Shown here: piece by piece, positions 1 through 5,175 of the stretch
How the letters are laid out: every line of letters starts with the position of its first letter
Numbering within the stretch: position 1 is the stretch's first letter
Source of the DNA: an uncultured Bryobacterales bacterium
GTDB lineage: Bacteria > Acidobacteriota > Terriglobia > Bryobacterales > UBA6623
Direction of reading: 5' to 3'
DNA length: 6,319 bases
NCBI GenBank assembly: GCA_946887065.1
Contig: CAMPKL010000232.1
Span: forward strand, 1 to 6,319
The notes under the pieces: model-generated
What the model was told of the DNA's origin: nothing
Database searches by the model: none
The model's input: only the letters and a program-made list of their open reading frames with translations
Translations under genes and position numbers: made by a program

Positions 1-21
1 CCGGGGAAGGCTTTCTGAAGA

Positions 22-807
22 TCAGTCGCCCTTCGCTTGCTGCCAAAGCGCCTCCATCTCGTCCAGAGACGCCCCGTCCAGCGTTCGATTCTGGGCGGCG
101 AGGCTGCGTTCGATATGCGCGAACCGGCTCCGGAACTTCGCGTTCGCCCGGCGCAGCGCAATCTCCGGGTGCACCTTCAGGTAGCGCGCGACGTTCACGG
201 CCATGAAAAGCAGATCGCCGACTTCATCTTCGAGATGATCGGCGTTTCCCGACTCAGCCGCCGCCGCGATCTCAGCCATCTCCTCATCCAGTTTCTTCAT
301 GACATCTTCGAGCCGCTCCCAGTCGAAGCCGGTCTTGGCTGCCTTCTTGCCCACCTCGAAAGCCTCCAGCAACGCCGGCTGGCTGCGCGGAATCGGCTCC
401 AGCAGCCCCGCCATCTCTTGTTTTCCCTTCGCAGCCTTCTCCTGGGCCTTAATCTCCTCCCAGCGCTCCACGACTTGGTCTGCGGTTTCGACCGCGTCTT
501 CGCCGAAAACATGCGGGTGCCGCCGGACCAACTTCTCGGTTATCGACCCGATCACGTCATTGATGTCAAACAGTCCCGCCTCGCGAGCAATCTCGGCCTG
601 AAAAACGATCTGCAGCAGAACGTCCCCAAGTTCTTCGGCCAGATGATCCCAGTCCTTGCGGTCGATCGCGTCCAGCGCCTCGTAAGTTTCCTCGACCAAA
701 TAAGGCCGCAAACTCTCCAGGGTCTGCTTGCGGTCCCACGGACAGCCCCCCGGCGCGCGCAAGCGAGCCATGATCTCGATCAACCTTTCGAATGCCTCGC
801 CGGACAT
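22..807 (-). CDS. mazG: MazG, nucleoside triphosphate pyrophosphohydrolase
   Basis: The 261-aa product matches the two-domain MazG family, which hydrolyses (d)NTPs to NMP and pyrophosphate in the cytosol and clears non-canonical or excess nucleotides. E. coli MazG is about the same length. The N-terminal domain has GGCPWD (20-25), then the metal-binding EE..E pair (Glu39, Glu40, Glu43) and EELGD (58-62). The RRHPHVFG segment lies at 95-102. The second domain repeats the pattern with EE at 175-176 and EDEVGD at 193-198. The reading frame is open upstream to 963, but that extension runs antisense through the start of kdsB and has no MazG character, so I start at the ATG whose complement is 805-807. 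No clear Shine-Dalgarno precedes it. It is divergent from kdsB. The family call is secure; the start is likely. Confidence 0.95.
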   Translation of the reverse strand: MSGEAFERLIEIMARLRAPGGCPWDRKQTLESLRPYLVEETYEALDAIDRKDWDHLAEELGDVLLQIVFQAEIAREAGLFDINDVIGSITEKLVRRHPHVFGEDAVETADQVVERWEEIKAQEKAAKGKQEMAGLLEPIPRSQPALLEAFEVGKKAAKTGFDWERLEDVMKKLDEEMAEIAAAAESGNADHLEDEVGDLLFMAVNVARYLKVHPEIALRRANAKFRSRFAHIERSLAAQNRTLDGASLDEMEALWQQAKGD

Positions 808-867
808 GGGAGAATGAGCAACCTGAAAGCGCCAGCGTAGCACGCGTCTTCCAGCCCCATTTCCCGA
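808..867. other. Divergent mazG/kdsB intergenic region
   Basis: These 60 bp separate the outward-facing starts of mazG and kdsB, so promoters for both genes should lie in or next to it. I find no convincing -35/-10 pair on either strand and no purine-rich ribosome binding site before either start. The bases just before kdsB are pyrimidine-rich (ccccatttcccga), and those before mazG read ctcattctccc. Short-leader or leaderless translation is possible but only inferred. Confidence 0.4.
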
Positions 868-1608
868 ATGAACGTTATTGGCGTCATCCCGGCTCGGTTC
901 CATTCCGTCCGCCTCGAAGGCAAGCCCCTGGCCCTCATCGGCGGCCGTCCCATGATCCAACACGTCTACGAACGCGCCGCCAAGTCAACGCTGCTGACCG
1001 GCCTCTTGGTCGCCACCGACGACGCCCGCATCTTCGACGCCGTCAGCGCCTTCGGCGGCAAAGCCGTGATGACGTCCCCAACTCATCGCTCCGGCACGGA
1101 TCGCGTCGCCGAGGCGACCGCCGACGCCGACGCCGACGTCGTCGTCAACATCCAGGGCGACGAACCCTTCATCTCGCCGCGCGTCATCGATCAGCTCGTC
1201 CAGCCCTTCCATGCCGAGTCCGGCGTCGAGATGAGCACTCTCATGCGGCCCATTGACAACGACCGCGACCTCCAGGACCCCAACGTCGTTAAAGTCGTCG
1301 CCGACCAAGCCGGCTTCGCGCTCTACTTCTCACGCTCTCTGATTCCCTTCCCCAGAAACGCGGCCTCCGATCCTCCGGCCTTCGAACACATCGGCCTTTA
1401 CGCCTACACCAAGGCCTTCCTCACCGAGTACTCGCGGATGCCGCCGGCCCGCCTTGAACAGATCGAAGGTCTCGAGCAACTCCGTGTACTCGAAAACGGC
1501 CGCCGCATCCGCGTCATCGAGACCCACGACCACCTCGGCCTCAGCGTCGACACCCCCGAAGACCTGGCCCGCGCGGACGAGTTCCTGGCGCGATTTCCCC
1601 ATCTTTAG
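868..1608 (+). CDS. kdsB: 3-deoxy-manno-octulosonate cytidylyltransferase (CMP-KDO synthetase)
   Basis: The 246-aa cytosolic enzyme activates KDO with CTP to CMP-KDO, the donor for the KDO residues joined to lipid A in LPS. The length matches the family (E. coli about 248 aa). The N-terminal nucleotide-binding signature IPARFHSVRLEGKPL covers 7-21. GGRPMIQHVYE follows at 25-35, the THRSGTDR loop at 72-79, and the metal-binding QGDEPF at 96-101 with Asp98. EHIGLYAY is at 173-180, LEQLR at 202-206, and the C-terminal VDTPEDL at 227-233, whose Asp228 is the expected second metal ligand. The start gives the canonical MNVIGVIPAR N-terminus, although no Shine-Dalgarno is visible. A short (gccgac)3 run encodes the DADADA stretch before the VVVNIQGDEP strand. 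It implies an LPS-bearing outer membrane. Confidence 0.97.
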   Translation: MNVIGVIPARFHSVRLEGKPLALIGGRPMIQHVYERAAKSTLLTGLLVATDDARIFDAVSAFGGKAVMTSPTHRSGTDRVAEATADADADVVVNIQGDEPFISPRVIDQLVQPFHAESGVEMSTLMRPIDNDRDLQDPNVVKVVADQAGFALYFSRSLIPFPRNAASDPPAFEHIGLYAYTKAFLTEYSRMPPARLEQIEGLEQLRVLENGRRIRVIETHDHLGLSVDTPEDLARADEFLARFPHL

Positions 1609-1636
1609 TTCGCAGCCAGACCTCCAGCCGGGAAGG

Positions 1637-1657
1637 TACAATGGAGAAGATCCCGTC
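1637..1657 (+). promoter_or_regulatory. Ribosome binding site, with an overlapping TACAAT -10-like hexamer, before the lipoprotein gene
   Basis: GGAGAAG at 1643-1649 sits 8 nt before the ATG at 1658 and is a good Shine-Dalgarno; it supports that start over the longer open frame reaching back into kdsB. TACAAT at 1637-1642 resembles a sigma-70 -10 box. I see no -35 at the right spacing, and a start site from it would fall at or inside the Shine-Dalgarno. The ribosome binding site is therefore firm and the promoter reading weak. Confidence 0.5.
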
Positions 1658-2431
1658 ATGACCTATCGAATCCGCAGTGCTGCCGCACCCGTTGTCCTTT
1701 CTTTGCTCCTTCTCGCCGCTTGCGGCGGGGGCGCAGACGAGGCCGCCGCGCCCGCAACCACGCCCCAGGAGACCTATCAGGTCGACCCCGCCGTCGCGGC
1801 ATCCGTCGCCGGCACGGTTAAATTCGCCGGTGAGGCGCCCAAGCTCGTGCCGATCAACATGGGCGGCGACGTGGAATGTAAAGAAACTCAGGACGGCCCG
1901 GTCTATCCGGAAACCGTCGTCGTCAATCCCAACGGCACCCTGAAGAACGTCTTCGTCGTCGTGACGGCCGGGCTAGAGGGCAAGACCTTCGAGGCTCCCT
2001 CGACGCCGGTCCACATCGACCAGCAAGGCTGCACCTACGTTCCGCACGTAGTCGGCCTGCAAGTCGGTCAGCCGCTCGAGGTCACCAACAGCGACCCGAC
2101 GTTGCACAACGTGCATCCCCTGCCGGACGACAACGTCGAGTGGAACAAGTCGCAGGCGGCCGGAGCCGGGGCTATCGAGGAAACCTTCTCCAAGCCCGAG
2201 TTCATGATTCCGGTGAAGTGCAACATCCACCCCTGGATGCGGGCATACGTCAATGTCGTGGAGCACCCGTTCTTCGCCGTCACCGACGAGAATGGCGCCT
2301 TCTCCATCACGGGCTTGCCCCCGGGCGAATACACCCTGCGGGCGGTCCACGAGCGCTTTGAACCGCAGGAATTTCAGTTCACGGTGGCCGCCGGCGAAAA
2401 CGCCCCGGCCGAGTTCACTTTCGGCAACTAG
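1658..2431 (+). CDS. Lipoprotein with cupredoxin-like copper site and C-terminal carboxypeptidase-regulatory-like domain
   Basis: The 257-aa protein begins with a lipoprotein signal: Arg4 and Arg6, a hydrophobic stretch at 8-21, and lipobox LAAC with Cys22 as the lipidation site. A Gly/Ala/Pro/Thr-rich tether follows to about residue 40. The central domain (about 50-203) is beta-rich and ends in a pattern like a type-1 copper site: His150 in DPTLHNVH, then Cys188, His191 and Met194 in VKCNIHPWM (C-x2-H-x2-M). Residues 204-257 (FAVTDENGAFSITGLPPGEY, 207-226, onward) resemble carboxypeptidase regulatory-like beta-sandwich domains. Cys74 and Cys125 could form a disulfide. The gene lies 17 bp upstream of cyoE, so a role in periplasmic electron transfer or copper handling for a terminal oxidase is plausible but inferred. 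The exact function is unknown. The start is fixed by the ribosome binding site and signal peptide. Confidence 0.85.
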   Translation: MTYRIRSAAAPVVLSLLLLAACGGGADEAAAPATTPQETYQVDPAVAASVAGTVKFAGEAPKLVPINMGGDVECKETQDGPVYPETVVVNPNGTLKNVFVVVTAGLEGKTFEAPSTPVHIDQQGCTYVPHVVGLQVGQPLEVTNSDPTLHNVHPLPDDNVEWNKSQAAGAGAIEETFSKPEFMIPVKCNIHPWMRAYVNVVEHPFFAVTDENGAFSITGLPPGEYTLRAVHERFEPQEFQFTVAAGENAPAEFTFGN

Positions 2432-2448
2432 CTGTTAGAGCCGCCTAG

Positions 2449-3345
2449 ATGAGAGTGGAACCCGAGGCAGCTTCGCCAAGTCCTGTCGCTGCACCGTTGG
2501 CGATCTGGGATTATTTCGAGCTGACGAAGCCGAACGTCGTCTGGTTGATTCTGATGTCAACCATGGTCGGCTTCTATGTCGGCGCCTCTCAGCTCCACGT
2601 CATCCAGTTGATCCATACCGTTCTCGCAACCGCACTGCTGGCCGGCGGCTGCGGCGCACTGAATCAATGGTGGGAGCGCGATCTCGACGCGCGGATGACC
2701 AGGACCGAGAATCGCCCACTGCCCTCCGGACGCATCAGCGCCAACGGTTCGCTGTGGTTCGGGCTGACGGTTTCGGTCGGCGGCGTGATTTACTTGGCCG
2801 CCGCCGTCAATTGGCTCTCGGCCGTGATCGGGGCGCTCACCGTGTTCAGCTACGTCGCCGTCTACACGCCCCTCAAGACCCGCTCCCCGCTGGCTACTTT
2901 TGTCGGCGCCGTGCCCGGCGCTGCGCCCTTGCTGCTTGGCTGGGCCGCCGCCCGCAACGCGCTCGGCCTCGAAGCGTGGGTGCTCTTCTTCATTCTCTTC
3001 CTGTGGCAGTTCCCGCACTTCTACGCCATCGGCTGGCTCTACCGCGAGGAGTATCGACGAGCCGGCGTACAAATGCTGCCCGTCGTCGAAAAGGACGGCG
3101 CAAGCACCGGCCGCCATGTCGTGCTCTACGGCTTTAACCTAATTCCCGTTAGCGCCGCGCCTTGGATCCTCGGGCTTGCCGGCCCAGTTTACGGCATCGC
3201 CGCCATCATCCTCGGCTGCACCTACCTCGCCGCCGGCATCAAGATGGCGCGGCGCCGCACAGAGCAAAATGCACGGATACTCTTGCGCTTCTCCGTCATC
3301 TACCTGCCTCTGCTTTACTTGTTCTTAATCGCCGACAAGACCTGA
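2449..3345 (+). CDS. cyoE: Protohaem IX farnesyltransferase (haem O synthase)
   Basis: The 298-aa polytopic inner-membrane prenyltransferase of the UbiA superfamily transfers farnesyl to haem B, giving haem O for haem-copper oxidases or for later conversion to haem A. Its opening DYFELTKP (21-28) is typical. The first polyprenyl-diphosphate/Mg motif is NQWWERDLDARMTRTENRPL (72-91), with Glu76 where many homologues have Asp and with Asp78 and Asp80 kept. YTPLKTRSP (139-147) and the loop WQFPHFYAIGWLYREEYRRAG (186-206) are also characteristic. About nine hydrophobic segments can be drawn, for example 30-46, 102-120, 174-194 and 278-295. It is also called ctaB in oxidase clusters. It starts 17 bp after the copper-site lipoprotein, with only a weak purine stretch before the ATG, suggesting co-transcription. 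No oxidase subunit, ctaA or SCO gene is in view. Confidence 0.96.
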   Translation: MRVEPEAASPSPVAAPLAIWDYFELTKPNVVWLILMSTMVGFYVGASQLHVIQLIHTVLATALLAGGCGALNQWWERDLDARMTRTENRPLPSGRISANGSLWFGLTVSVGGVIYLAAAVNWLSAVIGALTVFSYVAVYTPLKTRSPLATFVGAVPGAAPLLLGWAAARNALGLEAWVLFFILFLWQFPHFYAIGWLYREEYRRAGVQMLPVVEKDGASTGRHVVLYGFNLIPVSAAPWILGLAGPVYGIAAIILGCTYLAAGIKMARRRTEQNARILLRFSVIYLPLLYLFLIADKT

Positions 3346-3356
3346 GTGGCTCAGTC
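3339..3356. terminator. Small hairpin between convergent cyoE and xthA, possible weak bidirectional terminator
   Basis: CTGAG (3342-3346), loop TGG and CTCAG (3350-3354) form a perfect 5-bp stem. It grows to 7 bp (GA with TC) if the C at 3341 bulges out. The cyoE TGA (3343-3345) and the xthA stop (complement of 3351-3353) lie symmetrically in the two arms. There is no U-rich tail on either strand, so classical intrinsic termination is doubtful. Confidence 0.3.
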
Positions 3357-4124
3357 GATATCCATCATGACCGGTGCATGATCCGACGCCGTCAGCTCAC
3401 CCTTTTTCTTCCGGTATTCTCTGTCGATCTCCACGCTTTTGACGCGTGCTAGCAGCGGGGCGGTCGCCAACAGAAAATCAATCCGCAAACCCATTCCGCG
3501 GTGGAATGCCCCACCCCGGTAATCCCACCACGAAAACGCCCGTCCATCCGGATTCCTTTCCCTGTAAACGTCCAGATAACCGCACTCAAGGATCTTACGG
3601 AAACGCTCGCGTTCCGCGTCCGTGTGGAAGATCTTCCCCTTCAGGGCCTTTTCATTCCACGAATCGAGCGGGGTCGGGCAAATATTGAAATCGCCGCATA
3701 GCAGCGCCGGTTTTTGTGCGTCCAGCGTGCTCGCCAGATGCGACCGCAGCGATTCCAACCAGGCCAGCTTTTTCGGGTAATCTTCGTGCGCGACCGACTT
3801 TCCGTTGGGCACGTAAACCGTGGTGAAGTTTACGCCCTCGACCTCAGCCGTAATGAGTCGCGAGCCGAACTCTTCCTCGCCCGGCAGACCGCGCTCACAA
3901 GCGCTGCACTCTGCTCGGCTCAGGATCGCCACCCCATTCCAAGCCTTTTGCCCGTGTGTCACGGTTTTGTACCCGGCCGCCTCGAACGCGAGATGCGGAA
4001 ACTGCTCATCGTCGAGCTTCAACTCCTGCAATCCGACCACATCGGGCTTACGCGCCTCCAACCAATGGAGGACGAAATCCATCCGTGCACGAAGACCATT
4101 CACGTTCCAAGTAGCGAGCCGCAC
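3351..4124 (-). CDS. xthA: Exodeoxyribonuclease III (AP endonuclease family)
   Basis: The 257-aa product is a single endonuclease/exonuclease/phosphatase-fold protein of the ExoIII type. The family cuts DNA at abasic sites and removes 3' blocking groups and nucleotides in cytosolic base-excision repair. Motifs in order: WNVNGLRAR (6-14) with Asn7, LQELKL (32-37) with metal ligand Glu34, YVPNG (104-108), GDFNICP (144-150) with Asp145 and Asn147, RIDFLL (214-219) with Asp216, and SDHAP (247-251) with the catalytic Asp248-His249 pair. All expected catalytic residues are present and the length fits the family. The start is GTG: an in-frame TGA lies three codons upstream, the two nearby ATGs (on the minus strand around 4129-4134) are out of frame, and MRLATWNVNGLR is the usual N-terminus. 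The Shine-Dalgarno is weak. The gene converges on cyoE and is divergent from the propeller gene. Confidence 0.96.
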   Translation of the reverse strand: MRLATWNVNGLRARMDFVLHWLEARKPDVVGLQELKLDDEQFPHLAFEAAGYKTVTHGQKAWNGVAILSRAECSACERGLPGEEEFGSRLITAEVEGVNFTTVYVPNGKSVAHEDYPKKLAWLESLRSHLASTLDAQKPALLCGDFNICPTPLDSWNEKALKGKIFHTDAERERFRKILECGYLDVYRERNPDGRAFSWWDYRGGAFHRGMGLRIDFLLATAPLLARVKSVEIDREYRKKKGELTASDHAPVMMDID

Positions 4125-4187
4125 AGCCCATCATTAGAACACTTCATCCCGCCCTGGGCCTACCAGTTCAATGCCCATCGACCGTCG

Positions 4188-4223
4188 CAGCTGAGCCGCA
4201 AGCGATCGCCGCTCCCCCGCGGG
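4188..4223. other. Cluster of short palindromes upstream of the beta-propeller gene
   Basis: Within 36 bp lie three perfect palindromes: CAGCTG (4188-4193), GCGATCGC (4202-4209) and CCCGCGGG (4216-4223). They end 6 bp before the TACAAT hexamer that may drive the exported-protein genes, a position where an operator would fit. Short GC-rich palindromes are common by chance in such DNA, so this is only suggestive. The rest of the 145-bp gap (4125-4269) shows no gene. Confidence 0.25.
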
Positions 4224-4229
4224 CCGCGC

Positions 4230-4269
4230 TACAATCCTGCCAGCACCGTTTGCCGAGGAGACCGCCAGC
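4230..4269 (+). promoter_or_regulatory. -10-like hexamer and ribosome binding site for the beta-propeller gene
   Basis: TACAAT at 4230-4235 differs from the sigma-70 consensus TATAAT at one position and lies 34 nt before the ATG, leaving a short leader. No recognisable -35 box sits 16-18 bp upstream (around 4207-4213). GAGGAG at 4255-4260 is a strong Shine-Dalgarno 9 nt before the ATG at 4270. The ribosome binding site is convincing; the promoter is plausible. Confidence 0.5.
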
Positions 4270-5163
4270 ATGAAACGACGAGAATTTCTTGCCCTGTCCG
4301 CAACCACCCTGATCGCCCCAAGCGCCTTCGCCGCACGAGTCGACGTCAGCAGCGTCAAATCGCGTCCGGCGCCCAAGTGGGAAATCCTCTACAAGTCCCC
4401 GCACGCCAAGCCCAACGCTCTGGACATCCAATCCAATGGGTTGTGGGTTCTCGACCAAGGTCCCGAAAACTGGATGTCCCTGGTCGACCCCAAGGACGGC
4501 AAGCTCATCCGCGAATTTCAAGCCGATGTCGACGCCGCGAGCGGCCTCACCGTCGACGAAGACGGCGTGATGTGGATCGGCTCCACCTACGGCAACATGA
4601 TCGTCGCCTGCGACTCGCACAGCGGAAAGACTATCGCCAAATACTGGACGCCCGGCGCCGGTCGTATCTTCCAGATGAAAGGCGACGCACCCGGGCGCAG
4701 CAGCAAGCTGAAGCCCGCCTATCCGGAACCTGCAAGCCAGGGCGGCGGCGCCTCGCGCGCCGGCGCCCAACTCCCCTACGGCCAGTTGCCCCTCGACTCC
4801 AAGCAAGGCATGGGCGGCACGGGCGCCCACGGCATCGTCGCCAAAGACGGGCTGCTGTACATCGCCGTCCCGCCCGCCCGGCAACTCTTCGTTATCGACA
4901 AGAAGACCTGGGTGGTCCAAGATGCGTGGCCCTTACCCGGCAATCGCACCCACGGGCTCAGCTGGGACGAGAATCGCGAAACGCTGTGGAACGCCGACTC
5001 CAACCTCAATGCCTTCTACCGCCTCGACGGCAAGACCGGCCGCATCACCGAAAAGATACAGCTTCCCGATGACTCACCCGTCATCCACGGCGCCGCGCTG
5101 CACGACGGCTACATGTTCTGTTGCGACGACGTCGGCTGGATCTGGGGCTTCAAGATGGCCTAG
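4270..5163 (+). CDS. Tat-exported beta-propeller protein of unknown function
   Basis: The 297-aa protein starts with a twin-arginine signal, KRREFL (2-7), a hydrophobic stretch, and a likely cleavage near AFA (19-21), so it should act folded in the periplasm or at the cell surface. The mature part shows repeats typical of NHL/YncE/SMP-30-like propellers. Each has a G-L-W/Y core followed by a short 'D..T/SGK' turn. Visible blades are about 49-83, 91-126, 186-222, 228-265 and 273-295; one more may be degenerate. HG pairs recur at blade starts (187-188, 228-229, 273-274). A Gly/Pro/Ser-rich insertion (about 130-185) interrupts blades two and three. No catalytic signature is recognised, so it could be a lactonase-like or sugar-binding propeller or a protein scaffold. 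The next gene, also Tat-exported, starts 12 bp after the stop, suggesting a shared operon and related work outside the cytoplasm. Confidence 0.85.
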   Translation: MKRREFLALSATTLIAPSAFAARVDVSSVKSRPAPKWEILYKSPHAKPNALDIQSNGLWVLDQGPENWMSLVDPKDGKLIREFQADVDAASGLTVDEDGVMWIGSTYGNMIVACDSHSGKTIAKYWTPGAGRIFQMKGDAPGRSSKLKPAYPEPASQGGGASRAGAQLPYGQLPLDSKQGMGGTGAHGIVAKDGLLYIAVPPARQLFVIDKKTWVVQDAWPLPGNRTHGLSWDENRETLWNADSNLNAFYRLDGKTGRITEKIQLPDDSPVIHGAALHDGYMFCCDDVGWIWGFKMA

Positions 5164-5175
5164 CGAGAACGAATC

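Noticed and set aside
1..21. Possible end of another gene at the left edge
   Set aside because: A TGA occurs at 16-18 in one plus-strand frame, but five codons are too few to support a call.
37..840. Long plus-strand open frame (267 codons) opposite mazG
   Set aside because: It lies antisense to a gene with clear MazG motifs, its translation is rich in Arg, Leu and Gln with no recognisable domain, and such mirror frames are usual in GC-rich DNA.
808..963. N-terminal extension of MazG by 52 residues
   Set aside because: It would overlap the first 96 bp of kdsB antisense, and the extra residues have no MazG similarity; the ATG at 807 gives the family's normal length.
1117..1137. (gccgac)3 short tandem repeat in kdsB
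   Set aside because: Three hexamer copies within an alanine/aspartate stretch of a normal protein; too short to suggest phase variation.
1454..1657. N-terminal extension of the lipoprotein by 68 residues
   Set aside because: It overlaps the end of kdsB out of frame, is Ser/Thr/Ala-rich, and would bury the lipoprotein signal; a good ribosome binding site marks the ATG at 1658.
3714..5072. Plus-strand open frame of 452 codons
   Set aside because: It crosses xthA antisense and then the propeller gene in another frame; the product is Arg/Pro/His-rich and low in complexity, a typical shadow of real GC-rich genes.
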